A DNA stretch of 64,000 nt from JAAELZ01 sp965209105 (lineage in GTDB: Bacteria; Pseudomonadota; Gammaproteobacteria; Arenicellales; Poriferihabitantaceae). Position 1 is the first letter of the stretch. Each line of letters starts with the position of its first letter. The translations under genes were made by a program, and so were the position numbers. Positions 34,953-44,202 of the stretch are shown here, piece after piece. The stretch lies in contig CBDBQB010000039.1 of NCBI GenBank assembly GCA_965209105.1, positions 186,001 to 250,000 of the forward strand, given 5' to 3'. The notes below the pieces were generated by a model. The model ran no database searches. It saw only the letters and a list, made by a program, of their open reading frames with translations, and was not told where the DNA came from.

Positions 34953-36004
34953 CAAAGAAAAATAGTTTCCAACCAGTCGGTTTGGCATTGATCATAGCAG
35001 TGCTACTCAGCGGCTGCCAATCTATTGCTTATTATAGTCAGGCAGTGGGCGGGCATTTGAGCATTCTTAATCAGCAAAAATCGATTGAAAAGCTATTGCT
35101 GGATGAGCACATTTCGCGCGATACGCGGGCACGGCTTCGGCAAGTTCTACAGGTGCGAGAATTCGCAGCGGCTCGTTTGCACCTGCCTGACAACCGGAGT
35201 TACACGCGGTATGTGGATTTAGGCCGAGATTATGCGGTCTGGAATGTCGTGGCGACTCCGCGCTATTCAGTAGAGCCGAGAGAATCTTGCTTTTGGGTGG
35301 TCGGTTGTCTGAGCTACCGTGGTTATTACGACAAGGCAGATGCTATCAAGCACGCCCAGCAACTTAAAGACCAAGGCTTGGACACTCATGTCGGTGGCGT
35401 AACGGCTTATTCGACGCTGGGTTGGATGGCAGATCCTGTCCTGAACACCATGCTCGCGCGATCAGAAGTGGCGATGGCTGGCCTGATATTTCATGAGTTG
35501 GCGCATCAACAAATTTATATCAAGGGTGATACGAAATTCAATGAGTCCTTTGCCACCGCGGTAGAAAAAATGGGGCTAAAACAATGGGCTGCGGCGCGGG
35601 ATCAAAGCGAAGAAATGAGCGCATATTTCGCTGAAAAGGAAAAACGGCAGCTAGTGGTAAAACTTATATTAGACACACGTATCCGCATGCAAGCGGCGTA
35701 TCGAGCCGAAAAGAACGAGCAAAACTTAGAAAACATCAAGCAAGCGCAATTTAAACAATTGCGCGATGATTACCGAAAATTAAAACGAACTCGAGGTGGA
35801 ACTCTTGGCTTCGATCGCTTTTTTGCCGCTGATCTCAACCATGCTTCCTTGGCATTATTCGGTGAATATCACGGCTGGGTCGCGGCCTTTGAACAACTAT
35901 TTAAGCTACATCATGGCGATTGGCCGAATTTCTATCAAGCGGCGGCAGTGCTGGGAAGTGAGGATAATGACGCGCGTAGGCAATCACTGCGGGCACTAGA
36001 GTGA
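34940..36004 (+). CDS. Predicted zinc aminopeptidase lipoprotein (COG4324 type)
   Basis: A 354-aa predicted outer-membrane lipoprotein: signal sequence with LLSGC lipobox (about 22-26). The sequence YYSQAVGGHLSIL, RYVDLGRDYAVWNVVATP, and GLIFHELAHQQIYIKGDTKFNESFAT with HExxH and downstream NESFA glutamate belong to the putative aminopeptidase family PF10023/COG4324. Substrate unknown. Start is GTG 34940 (or TTG 34946), overlapping the divergent cca start. Confidence 0.85.
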   Translation: MSLTSKKNSFQPVGLALIIAVLLSGCQSIAYYSQAVGGHLSILNQQKSIEKLLLDEHISRDTRARLRQVLQVREFAAARLHLPDNRSYTRYVDLGRDYAVWNVVATPRYSVEPRESCFWVVGCLSYRGYYDKADAIKHAQQLKDQGLDTHVGGVTAYSTLGWMADPVLNTMLARSEVAMAGLIFHELAHQQIYIKGDTKFNESFATAVEKMGLKQWAAARDQSEEMSAYFAEKEKRQLVVKLILDTRIRMQAAYRAEKNEQNLENIKQAQFKQLRDDYRKLKRTRGGTLGFDRFFAADLNHASLALFGEYHGWVAAFEQLFKLHHGDWPNFYQAAAVLGSEDNDARRQSLRALE

Positions 36005-36106
36005 CATGAATGCTGAGCCATTGGGTTTGTACTTAAACTCGGCCGAAAAGTGGCTGCCCTAATTTGGTTTAGCGCTCCAAATAAAAGGCCTCTAAAAGGA
36101 TGACGC

Positions 36107-37171
36107 CTAATCGCTAACGTCGGCGTTAAATTCGACCATGCGGGTGATGGATCGCGCTGCCAATTTCCGGATATTTTCGTCAACCAAGACTTCTCCGCTA
36201 CCCGTGGTCAGAACGTTCTCTAAGCGTTGGAGGTCATTCATCTTCATCCACGGGCATTCCGCACAACTTTCACAAGTGGCGCCTTCGCCCGCAGTGGGTG
36301 CGGATATAAATTTCTTATCGGGTGCGGCCTGTTGCATTTTATGAAAAATACCGCGTTCGGTCGCAACAATAAAAGTATCCGCATCAAGATCACGCGCGGC
36401 ATTGATAATTTGGGTGGTTGAGCCGACCACGTCCGCCAAGTCGATGACGGGTCCGGGTGATTCGGGGTGAACCAAGACTTTTGCCTCAGGCTTGTGCTTT
36501 TTAAGTTCTTCCAAGGCGGTCGCTTTGAAATCCTCGTGTACGATGCATGAACCTTGCCAAAGCACCATGTCCGCACCCGTGGCTTTTTGCACATACGCGC
36601 CGAGGAATTTGTCGGGTGCCCAGAGTATTTTCTCGCCTTGATCCGACAAATGTTTAACCAAATCAAGCGCGATCGATGACGTCACCACCCAATCTGCGCG
36701 TGCTTTAACCGCGGCGCTGGTATTGGCGTAAACCACTACCGTTCGATCGGGGTGTTGATCACAAAATTTAGCGAACTCGTCAATCGGGCAAGCCAAGTCT
36801 AGCGAGCATTCCGCATCAGTTTCGACCATCAGAATGCGTTTTTCGGGGCTGAGTATTTTTGCAGTCTCGCCCATAAATCGCACGCCCGCGACGATCACTG
36901 TATCGGCCGTGCTGTTCAAGCCAAAACGCGCCATTTCCAAGGAGTCTCCGACAAAACCGTCGGTGCTTTCTGCCAAGTCTTGCAGCACACTGTCGACATA
37001 ATAATGGGCGACCAGCACCGCATTATGTTTTTCGAGCAATTGCGTAATGTTCGCGACCAGCGCACTTTGTTTTGAGGCTGACAAGGGTAAGCTTCTTGAT
37101 TTTTCCGCGCGAAGCGCCAAATCGCGGATTTCATTTTGGTGGGCGTTGGGCGTGGTGATATTTAAGCTCAT
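36107..37171 (-). CDS. nadA: Quinolinate synthase
   Basis: A 354-aa 4Fe-4S enzyme that condenses iminoaspartate and dihydroxyacetone phosphate to quinolinate in NAD synthesis. Features: LVAHYYVDSVLQDLAE, GDSLEMARF, GVRFMGETAKILSP, DAECSLDLACPID, WAPDKFLGAYVQK, VHPESPGPVIDLAD, and CESCAECPWMKMN with cluster cysteines. Normal length. Start ATG 37171. Downstream on the same strand only non-coding DNA; nadB/nadC are not in the window. Confidence 0.96.
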   Translation of the reverse strand: MSLNITTPNAHQNEIRDLALRAEKSRSLPLSASKQSALVANITQLLEKHNAVLVAHYYVDSVLQDLAESTDGFVGDSLEMARFGLNSTADTVIVAGVRFMGETAKILSPEKRILMVETDAECSLDLACPIDEFAKFCDQHPDRTVVVYANTSAAVKARADWVVTSSIALDLVKHLSDQGEKILWAPDKFLGAYVQKATGADMVLWQGSCIVHEDFKATALEELKKHKPEAKVLVHPESPGPVIDLADVVGSTTQIINAARDLDADTFIVATERGIFHKMQQAAPDKKFISAPTAGEGATCESCAECPWMKMNDLQRLENVLTTGSGEVLVDENIRKLAARSITRMVEFNADVSD

Positions 37172-37262
37172 ACGATCAAAGATACTCTAAGGATTAGATA
37201 AATGATGGGTTCAAACTTAGAATTTACAATTGTCTAAGCGTGGGGGTGACCCTCTTGGGGGC

Positions 37263-37856
37263 TTAAAATTTACTTAGCTTTACCTTGCTTTCAGTGCCTT
37301 TAAATAGGCGATCAATGTTTTGCCTGTGTCGCCAAATAATGAAAACCGCGATCAGACTGGCGAGAATAATGTAGGGGAGATAAGGTTTCAGCAATAAAAT
37401 CACCAAGGGCGATGCGACGGCTGCGCAAAGCGCTGCGAGCGATGAATAATGTGTTAGGTAGGCGACGAGTAACCATATGCAAATTAACACCAGGACAGTG
37501 AGCGGACTGATTGCGAGTAGTACACCGCCCGCCGTGGCAACCCCTTTGCCGCCCTTGAATTGATAGTAAACGGGGTACAAGTGCCCCAGAAAGGCGCCTA
37601 AGCCAGTCAGCGCGATAATGCTTGGACTGGTATCTAACCATATCGCCACTAACACAGGCAAGCAGCCTTTAAATATATCGCTGGCGAGTGTCAGTATTGC
37701 TGCGGTCTTATCGCCTGAGCGCAGGACGTTGGTTGCGCCGGGATTACCCGAACCGATCTTGCGCGGATCTTCCAAGCCTTTTAGCTTAGATATAATAATG
37801 GCGCTTGAAATAGAGCCAATAAAATAGGCAATAATCGGCAGTAGAAGAACTAGCAT
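37263..37856 (-). CDS. plsY: Glycerol-3-phosphate acyltransferase PlsY
   Basis: A 197-aa membrane enzyme using acyl-phosphate to acylate glycerol-3-phosphate. Family motifs are complete: YFIGSISSAIIISKL, GSGNPGATNVLRSG, GHLYPVYYQFKGGKGVAT. Five predicted membrane segments. It is divergent from folB, the common gammaproteobacterial order. Confidence 0.95.
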   Translation of the reverse strand: MLVLLLPIIAYFIGSISSAIIISKLKGLEDPRKIGSGNPGATNVLRSGDKTAAILTLASDIFKGCLPVLVAIWLDTSPSIIALTGLGAFLGHLYPVYYQFKGGKGVATAGGVLLAISPLTVLVLICIWLLVAYLTHYSSLAALCAAVASPLVILLLKPYLPYIILASLIAVFIIWRHRQNIDRLFKGTESKVKLSKF

Positions 37857-37932
37857 TGCGTGTCAGTGGGAAACATATAACCTTGAATTAGATTAGAATC
37901 GTTGTTTTCTAGCGAGCATTTTACTTGAGCTT

Positions 37933-38286
37933 ATGGACATTATCTATCTTCATGATTTAGCAATTGATTGCGTGATCGGCGCTTGGGATTGGGAACGTAA
38001 AATAACGCAGACGGTATTCGTTGATCTGGATATGGCCTGGGACATATCGAAGGCGGGTAAAAGTGACGATCTGAAAGATACCTTGAGCTACAAGGATATC
38101 TCAAAAGCGGTTTCGCAGCATGTGATAGAGCGAAAATTTAAGTTGGTTGAGGCCATGGCGGTGGAGATTGCCGAAATGCTACGCGACGATTTTAATATCC
38201 CGTGGTGTCGTGTGCGGATTAATAAGAAAGGCGCGGTACGTGGCGCACAAGATGTTGGCGTGATTGTCGAGCGAGGAAAGAAATGA
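37933..38286 (+). CDS. folB: Dihydroneopterin aldolase
   Basis: A 117-aa folate-pathway enzyme: MDIIYLHDLAIDCVIGAWDW, TLSYKDISKAVSQHV, KFKLVEAMAVEIAEML (catalytic Glu), and VRINKKGAVRGAQDVGVIVER with the catalytic Lys. Its stop overlaps the folK start (ATGA). Confidence 0.95.
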   Translation: MDIIYLHDLAIDCVIGAWDWERKITQTVFVDLDMAWDISKAGKSDDLKDTLSYKDISKAVSQHVIERKFKLVEAMAVEIAEMLRDDFNIPWCRVRINKKGAVRGAQDVGVIVERGKK

Positions 38287-38801
38287 CACAAATCGTTTTA
38301 AGCATCGGCAGCAACCTCGAACGTGAAAAACATATTTGTTTTGCGATTGCTCGTTTGGGCGAAGAATTTGGGGGAATTGAAATATCACCGGTCTACGAAA
38401 CCCAATCGGTGGGTTTTGACGGGCCAGATTTTTTTAACTTGGTGGTGGTGTTTGATTCTGAATTATCGCTTTCTGCATTGGTGAAAAAAATTCGCCAAAT
38501 AGAGCTTGAAGCAGGGCGCGAGCGCGGCAAGAAAACTTTTTCCAGTCGGAACCTCGACATCGATATTTTGCTCGTGGGCGATGTGAACTTGCGTGATCAG
38601 GGCTTAAATATTCCACGTAATGAGATTGAGAATCATGCCTATGTTCTAAAACCCTTGGTAGACATGTTGCCAACTGCAATCCATCCCGTAATCGGCCTGA
38701 GTTATCAAGCAATGTGGGATGATTTTAAGCACGGCATGCAAGGATTATGTTTGGCGAATTTTGATTGTGCGCCGCAAAATAAAATCGTAAATGCGAGCTA
38801 G
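38283..38801 (+). CDS. folK: 2-amino-4-hydroxy-6-hydroxymethyldihydropteridine pyrophosphokinase
   Basis: A 172-aa enzyme transferring pyrophosphate from ATP to hydroxymethyldihydropterin. Motifs: IVLSIGSNLEREKHI, SPVYETQSVGFDGPDFFNLVV, and SSRNLDIDILLVGD with the Mg-binding DxD; IPRNEIENHAYVLKPLVDM. Four-base overlap with folB gives an operon. Confidence 0.95.
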   Translation: MTQIVLSIGSNLEREKHICFAIARLGEEFGGIEISPVYETQSVGFDGPDFFNLVVVFDSELSLSALVKKIRQIELEAGRERGKKTFSSRNLDIDILLVGDVNLRDQGLNIPRNEIENHAYVLKPLVDMLPTAIHPVIGLSYQAMWDDFKHGMQGLCLANFDCAPQNKIVNAS

Positions 38802-38914
38802 CTGGGCGCCGATAAAACGGCCAAGGCCTGGCCATTCTTAGTTGGGCCAGCTTGTAATGCGCGATCATTCTTGTGCTGTTCGTTGTACTGTTCCGATAAA
38901 CTTACTGCACAGCG

Positions 38915-39625
38915 ATGCCCAAACTTAGCGCGGCGCAGCTTGATTGCTTGCACGCTGGGCTTGACGGCTTGGGCATCCAGCTCGCGACGAGTCAAACTGA
39001 GAAAATTGTTAAACATTTGGCGCTGGTGCAACAATGGCGCGATAAGATAAATTTGGTCTCGTACTCTAAAGAGCAAGAACTGATCACCCATCATGCGCTC
39101 GATAGTCTTTCTGTGCTTCCTTATATTGAGGATAGTCAGTGCGCATTGGATATCGGCACAGGCGCTGGATTTCCTGGGATGGTGCTTGCGGCGGCTTTGC
39201 CGAACACGCAGTTTACCCTGCTCGATAGTCGCCAGCGCCGTATTGAATTTTTAAGAATGGTGGCGGCGCAGTCAAGCCTGAGCAATGTTAGAGTCATCAA
39301 TTCTCGTGTCGAAGTGTTTGCGGCGGGCCAAGCTGGCGCAGATAGGGAAGATTCATCGATGCAGCCTAGGCAGAAATTTGATACGCTCATCGCCCGTGCT
39401 GTGGCATCGCTCAGCGTACTGGTTGAGATGACTTCTAGTTTGCAAAGTCGCGGTGTGCGGCTTGTCGCCATGAAAGGTCGCCACCCAATCGCTGAGATTG
39501 AAGCCTTGGATAAAAACTTCGCTGACAGATATTCATCGGTGGGTGTTGAGTCTGTAGGCGTGCCGTATCTGCCCGCGCAGCGGCATATTGTGACAATAAA
39601 TTTTTGCGCAGCCTTCGTCGGATGA
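38915..39625 (+). CDS. rsmG: 16S rRNA (guanine527-N7)-methyltransferase RsmG
   Basis: A 236-aa SAM-dependent methyltransferase (GidB). Seen: NLVSYSKEQELITHHALDSL, ALDIGTGAGFPGMVLA (SAM-binding loop), FTLLDSRQRRIEFLR, and FDTLIARAVASLSVLVE. An 11-bp hairpin spans its last codons. Directly followed by parA, the common gidB-parA-parB-atp order; mnmG is not adjacent. Confidence 0.95.
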   Translation: MPKLSAAQLDCLHAGLDGLGIQLATSQTEKIVKHLALVQQWRDKINLVSYSKEQELITHHALDSLSVLPYIEDSQCALDIGTGAGFPGMVLAAALPNTQFTLLDSRQRRIEFLRMVAAQSSLSNVRVINSRVEVFAAGQAGADREDSSMQPRQKFDTLIARAVASLSVLVEMTSSLQSRGVRLVAMKGRHPIAEIEALDKNFADRYSSVGVESVGVPYLPAQRHIVTINFCAAFVG

Positions 39626-39634
39626 CGAAGGCTG
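39609..39634 (+). other. Perfect 11-bp hairpin over the rsmG stop codon
   Basis: CAGCCTTCGTC (39609-39619) and GACGAAGGCTG (39624-39634) with a GGAT loop; the stop TGA is in the stem. No T-run follows, so it is not a clear terminator; it may protect or attenuate the rsmG-parA transcript. Confidence 0.6.
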
Positions 39635-39660
39635 ATAAATCACTATTTCGATTAAACTGA

Positions 39661-40527
39661 ATGACCCTAAGAATAATAGCTGTGACCAACCAAAAAGGTG
39701 GAGTGGCGAAAACAACCACTTCGGTAAATCTGCTGGCCGCCTTTTATGAGCAAGGTTTGCGGTGTTTACTGGTTGATATTGACCCACAAGCCAATGCCAG
39801 CGTATCCAGCGGCGTGAACATCCATCAGATTGAAGAAGGGATCTATGAGGTTTTACTCGGGGATGCTTCAATCACGGATTCGATAATCAAATCAAATGTT
39901 CGTTACGATATATTGCCCGCCGGTCATGAATTGGCCGGCGCGCAAGTTGAGCTGCTCGATTTTGAAGAAAAGGATTACCGCTTACGAGATGCGCTCGCCA
40001 TGGTGTCGTCCGACTACGATATTATTTTGATCGACACGCCACCTTCTTTAAATGTCTTGACGATCAATGCTTTGGCGGCAGCAACAGATGTGCTCATTCC
40101 TGTCCAATGTGAATATTTTGCGCTTGAAGGTTTGAGCGGCTTAATCACGACAATGGGTCGGGTGCGAAAGACCTTAAATCCCGGCTTGAAAATATTAGGC
40201 GTGGTGCGAACCATGTACGATGGGCGTAACGCCCTAACACTGGAAGTATCTCGACAACTCAATAAACATTTTAAAGAAAAAGTGTTTAAAACCCTTATCC
40301 CACGTAATATACGCTTAGCTGAGGCACCGAGTCATGGCAAATCAGCGCTTGAATACGATCGGCGATGCAAAGGTGCACGCGCATACATCACATTGTCGCA
40401 AGAAATTTTAGGATCGAAATATGGTACCCGCAAAAAAACCTCAGCTAAAAAAATCATCGGCCAAGAAGGCGCCGCCCAAAAAAGCAAGATTGGGGCGTGG
40501 GCTGGACGCATTACTGGGCGGGGCTGA
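39661..40527 (+). CDS. parA: Chromosome-partitioning ATPase ParA
   Basis: A 288-aa ParA/Soj ATPase with deviant Walker A NQKGGVAKTTTSVNL, Walker B IILIDTPPSLN and the LLVDIDPQANAS block. It drives origin segregation with ParB-parS. The C-terminus runs about 30 residues beyond the usual end (after ITLSQEILG) as a Lys/Ala/Gly-rich tail that is also the coding region for the start of parB in another frame: the two genes overlap by 107 bases. Confidence 0.95.
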   Translation: MTLRIIAVTNQKGGVAKTTTSVNLLAAFYEQGLRCLLVDIDPQANASVSSGVNIHQIEEGIYEVLLGDASITDSIIKSNVRYDILPAGHELAGAQVELLDFEEKDYRLRDALAMVSSDYDIILIDTPPSLNVLTINALAAATDVLIPVQCEYFALEGLSGLITTMGRVRKTLNPGLKILGVVRTMYDGRNALTLEVSRQLNKHFKEKVFKTLIPRNIRLAEAPSHGKSALEYDRRCKGARAYITLSQEILGSKYGTRKKTSAKKIIGQEGAAQKSKIGAWAGRITGRG

Positions 40528-41353
40528 GCTAAGAAAAGCTTCATCAGCGGCATCCGCTCAACAAAGCGCCACCGAGACACTCAAATCGCTCCCGCTTGAA
40601 TGGTTACAGCGCGGTGAGTACCAGCCACGTACCAATATGGGGGCTGAGGCCTTAGATGAATTAGCCGCTTCGATTAGTGCACAGGGCGTTCTACAGCCAA
40701 TTTTAGTGCGTGAAGTGGCCACCCGTCAGTATGAAATCATCGCGGGGGAACGCCGTTGGAGAGCCGCCCAAATTGCCGGTTTGAATGAGATACCGGTTAT
40801 CATTCGGGACATTCCAGACGAAGATGCGAGTGTCGTCGCCTTGATTGAAAATATCCAGCGAGAAGATTTAAGCGCCTTGGAAGAAGCGCGTGCCTTAGCG
40901 CGATTGCTAGAAGAATTTGGTTTGACACATCGGCAGGTAGCGCAGAGTGTCGGGCGCTCACGAACAGCGGTGACCAATCTACTACGATTATTGGCTTTGC
41001 AGCCAACTGTCCAAGAAATGCTAGAGCAAAAATTATTTGATATGGGACACGCCCGTGCCTTGCTTGGTGTACCCGAGACGGATCAATATCGCGCAGCGAA
41101 GGCCATCGTTCAACACGATATGTCGGTGCGCCAAGCGGAACAATGGGTGAAAAAATTCCTCAAAAAGGAGGATTCGCAGAATAAAATTAAAAAAGTAGTT
41201 AATCCTGATATTGTGCGGCTGGAGTCGACGCTCGCCGATGCCTTAGGGGCGAAAGTGGAGATACAAGATAAGCGTGGCAAGGGTAAGTTATTGATTCATT
41301 ACCATTCCTTGGAAGCCTTAGACGGCATCATCGAAAAAATCAAGGCCAGTTGA
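40421..41353 (+). CDS. parB: Chromosome-partitioning protein ParB
   Basis: A 310-aa CTPase/DNA-binding protein. After a lysine-rich start (about 1-25) come LGRGLDALLGG, the GEYQPR box, EIIAGERRWRAAQIAGL (CTP-binding box), VALIENIQREDLSALEEARA, and HTH LTHRQVAQSVGRSRTAVTNLLRL, then a C-terminal dimer domain. ATG 40421 follows AGGA at good spacing and lies 107 bases inside parA. No canonical 16-bp parS was seen. Confidence 0.95.
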   Translation: MVPAKKPQLKKSSAKKAPPKKARLGRGLDALLGGAELRKASSAASAQQSATETLKSLPLEWLQRGEYQPRTNMGAEALDELAASISAQGVLQPILVREVATRQYEIIAGERRWRAAQIAGLNEIPVIIRDIPDEDASVVALIENIQREDLSALEEARALARLLEEFGLTHRQVAQSVGRSRTAVTNLLRLLALQPTVQEMLEQKLFDMGHARALLGVPETDQYRAAKAIVQHDMSVRQAEQWVKKFLKKEDSQNKIKKVVNPDIVRLESTLADALGAKVEIQDKRGKGKLLIHYHSLEALDGIIEKIKAS

Positions 41354-41439
41354 CCCCTGCACGATAAGGGCGCCCGAGTAAAAATGATAAGAAATTTTAT
41401 GCGGTTTGCTCGAAATATAGCTAATATCTTATAAAAACA

Positions 41440-41850
41440 TTGACCGCCATACAAAGAATTTTTTATAATCGCGACGTTCTGAATTCGGCTGATCAACTTA
41501 GCCGTTGTTTCAGGCAGGTTGTTTTTGCGCAATTTTTGTTGGCTGCGGTGGGTGTTTTGATCGCCACAGTGGTCTTCGATAAAAGTCACGGCCTGGCGCT
41601 TGCTTACGGTGCAGCTTTGGCGCTAATCAATACGCTATTGTCCAAACGAAGTATTCAGCGCGCCAGTCGGCTCGCCTATCAGCAAGTTGAGTTGAGTATG
41701 GTGCCGGTGTTTACAGGCTTGATACAACGCTTGGCGGTTTTTGCGGGTGGTTTTTCGGCAGGCATCATGCTGATGGGTTTATTGCCCTTGCCGATATTGA
41801 TTGGTTTCGCACTGACACAGCTGGGGTATCTTGCGTGTAAGATGCGCTAA
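41440..41850 (+). CDS. atpI: ATP synthase assembly protein I (AtpI)
   Basis: A 136-aa membrane protein with four hydrophobic segments, immediately ahead of atpB, matching AtpI by position and pattern (SADQLSRCFRQVVFAQFLLAA, GLALAYGAALALINTLLSKRS). It helps assemble the c-ring. Start is probably TTG 41440; the start is uncertain. Confidence 0.82.
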   Translation: MTAIQRIFYNRDVLNSADQLSRCFRQVVFAQFLLAAVGVLIATVVFDKSHGLALAYGAALALINTLLSKRSIQRASRLAYQQVELSMVPVFTGLIQRLAVFAGGFSAGIMLMGLLPLPILIGFALTQLGYLACKMR

Positions 41851-41906
41851 TTTTAGGATGAGTCTGTTTATTTGGGGCTTGTTCGATACAATTATAATTT
41901 TAATTT

Positions 41907-42773
41907 ATGTCTTCTGAAGCTACACTGACCTCGTCGGCCTATATCAAGCATCACTTGACGAACCTCACTTATGGTCGTCATGCCGACGGTCAATGGGGCA
42001 TTGCGCACGGCGCAGAAGAAGCAAAAGAAATGGGCTTTATGGCGATCCATGTAGACACGATGTTTTGGTCTATATTGCTCGGCATTATTTTCTTGGCGGT
42101 CTTTTCGCGGGTAGCCAGAAACGTTCAGGCCGGTGTCCCCGGTGGAATGCAGAACTTTGTTGAATGGATTGTGGATTTTATTGACGAGAACGTTCGCGGC
42201 TCGTTTACCGCTAAGAATGATTTGGTCGCGCCGCTGGCTTTGACCCTATTTTGCTGGATATTATTGATGAATATCATGGATTTGATTCCAGTAGACGTCA
42301 TCCCCGAAATGGCGAAAGCCATTGGGATTCCTTATATGAAGGTGGTGCCGAGCACCGATCCGAATGCAACCTTTGCCATGGCGATTGGGGTGTTTGTATT
42401 GACGCTGTATTACAGCATTAAGATTAAAGGCGTGGGCGGTTTTGCCAAAGAACTGACCATGCAGCCATTTGAAGCAGATAGCATGGTGCTTAAAATATTA
42501 TTTATTCCAATCAATTTTATATTGGAGTTCGTTTCTTTAATCGCTAAACCTATTTCTCATTCCTTACGTTTGTTCGGTAATATGTATGCGGGTGAGATGA
42601 TCTTTATTCTCATCGCGATTATGTTCTCAGGCGGCTTATCGGTGGTTGCCGTTGCAGGTGGCGGGCTACAGTTTGTATGGGCCGTTTTTCATATTCTAAT
42701 TATTACGCTACAAGCTTTCATATTTATGGTGCTGACCATCGTCTATCTTGATATGGCGCATCAACACCACTAA
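41907..42773 (+). CDS. atpB: F1Fo ATP synthase subunit a
   Basis: A 288-aa membrane subunit forming the proton half-channels. Conserved helix with SHSLRLFGNMYAGEMIFIL carries the essential Arg that faces the c-ring, and FHILIITLQAFIFMVLTIVYL is the C-terminal helix. Normal gammaproteobacterial form. Confidence 0.97.
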   Translation: MSSEATLTSSAYIKHHLTNLTYGRHADGQWGIAHGAEEAKEMGFMAIHVDTMFWSILLGIIFLAVFSRVARNVQAGVPGGMQNFVEWIVDFIDENVRGSFTAKNDLVAPLALTLFCWILLMNIMDLIPVDVIPEMAKAIGIPYMKVVPSTDPNATFAMAIGVFVLTLYYSIKIKGVGGFAKELTMQPFEADSMVLKILFIPINFILEFVSLIAKPISHSLRLFGNMYAGEMIFILIAIMFSGGLSVVAVAGGGLQFVWAVFHILIITLQAFIFMVLTIVYLDMAHQHH

Positions 42774-42823
42774 ACAAATTATTATTCACTTTAACTAATC
42801 AACTAAATATTTCGGAGATTACA

Positions 42824-43057
42824 ATGGAACAAGCAATACTATATGTCGCAGGTGCAATCATGATGGGCTTAGGTGCATTGGGCGCAGCGGTTGGCATCGG
42901 CATTTTGGGCGGTCGTTTTTTAGAAGGTGCAGCGCGTCAGCCTGAATTAATTCCTATGTTGCGTACGCAGTTTTTCATCGTCATGGGTTTGGTTGATGCG
43001 GTTCCAATGATCGCGGTCGGTATTGCGATGTATGTCCTCTTCGCAGTGGCAGCATAA
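42824..43057 (+). CDS. atpE: F1Fo ATP synthase subunit c
   Basis: A 77-aa hairpin protein: GLGALGAAVGIGILGGRFLEGAARQPEL with the polar RQP loop, and FFIVMGLVDAVPMIAVGIAMYV with the proton-carrying Asp. No sodium-binding signature is evident, so it is a proton-type ring. Good GGAG ribosome site. Confidence 0.97.
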   Translation: MEQAILYVAGAIMMGLGALGAAVGIGILGGRFLEGAARQPELIPMLRTQFFIVMGLVDAVPMIAVGIAMYVLFAVAA

Positions 43058-43137
43058 CAAAACTTCACGTCCTAGAAGCTGATTCGCTATTATGCAATCA
43101 ATAAGCTTCACGGTCAGCGATAGATTTAGGTAATCCT

Positions 43138-43608
43138 ATGAACATTAATCTCACTCTCATTGGTCAGCTCATCACGTTTATCGTGTTTGTCTGGTTCAGT
43201 AAGAAATTTGTTTGGTCTCCAATCATTGATGCTTTAGCGGAACGGCGTACCACCATTGCAGATGGTTTGGCAGCAGCAGATAAAGGCCAAGCGGCACAAG
43301 CAGAAGGTGAAAAGCAGGCAGGTATTTTGGTTGATGAAGCCAAGGGCCAGGCCTCTGAAATACTGAGCAAGGCTGAAAAGCGCGGCACGGAAATCGTCGG
43401 CGAAGCCAAGACTGAAGCAGGCGTTGAGGGCGACAGGATTTTAGTTGCGGCACGCGCTGAAATTGATACCGAAGTCAGCAAAGCGAAAGAAGGTTTGCGC
43501 GCGCAAGTGAGCGAACTGGCCATTGCCGGGGCACAGCAAATCTTAAAGCGCGAAGTGGATGACAAGGCGCATGCAGCTTTGTTAGATGACTTGGCCGCGA
43601 AACTGTAA
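43138..43608 (+). CDS. atpF: F1Fo ATP synthase subunit b
   Basis: A 156-aa stalk protein: one N-terminal membrane helix (LIGQLITFIVFVWFSKKFVW) and a long Ala/Glu/Lys-rich coiled coil. Starts MNINLTLIGQ as in E. coli. Confidence 0.96.
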   Translation: MNINLTLIGQLITFIVFVWFSKKFVWSPIIDALAERRTTIADGLAAADKGQAAQAEGEKQAGILVDEAKGQASEILSKAEKRGTEIVGEAKTEAGVEGDRILVAARAEIDTEVSKAKEGLRAQVSELAIAGAQQILKREVDDKAHAALLDDLAAKL

Positions 43609-43619
43609 GTGTAGCGAAT

Positions 43620-44162
43620 ATGTCAATGTCAGAAACCAGTAGTATCGCTCGACCTTACGCCAAAGCTATTTTTGAGCTCGCGCGCGACGCGGGTGATTAC
43701 GCCCAGTGGTCTAATCAATTAGATTTCTTGACCGCTGTCGCAACGGATTCTGCTATGGCCGAAATATTGCAGAACCCTGCGATTTCAAATGAGCAGTTGA
43801 GCCAGTTATTATTGGATGTCGGCAAAGATCAGCTGGATGAAGAAGGGCAAAATTTTGTAAAATTGTTGGTGCAAAATGACCGCGTATCGGTCGTCAAAGC
43901 GATCAACACCCAGTTTCAAATATTACGTGATGAAGCTGAGCAAATTATCGAAGCCCAATTAATCACTGCGGCCAAGGTAGATGATTCACAAAAGAAAAGT
44001 ATTGAAAGTGCTTTATCCAAGCGATTGGGTAAAAAAATTAAGCTTGAAACCTCAGTGGACGAATCCTTGATTGGTGGCGCTGTCGTGCGCGCTGGAGATT
44101 GGGTGGTTGACGGCTCAGTGAAAGCGCAGTTACAAGATCTCGTCGGCGCGATTGGCGCCTAA
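43620..44162 (+). CDS. atpH: F1Fo ATP synthase subunit delta
   Basis: A 180-aa peripheral stalk subunit: SSIARPYAKAIFELARDAGDYAQW at the N-terminus and ESLIGGAVVRAGDWVVDGSVKAQL at the end, the classic delta/OSCP ends. Begins 11 bases after atpF. Confidence 0.96.
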   Translation: MSMSETSSIARPYAKAIFELARDAGDYAQWSNQLDFLTAVATDSAMAEILQNPAISNEQLSQLLLDVGKDQLDEEGQNFVKLLVQNDRVSVVKAINTQFQILRDEAEQIIEAQLITAAKVDDSQKKSIESALSKRLGKKIKLETSVDESLIGGAVVRAGDWVVDGSVKAQLQDLVGAIGA

Positions 44163-44202
44163 TCGACCCGAATTGAAAATTTTATATTAGGAAATAGAAG
44201 TT

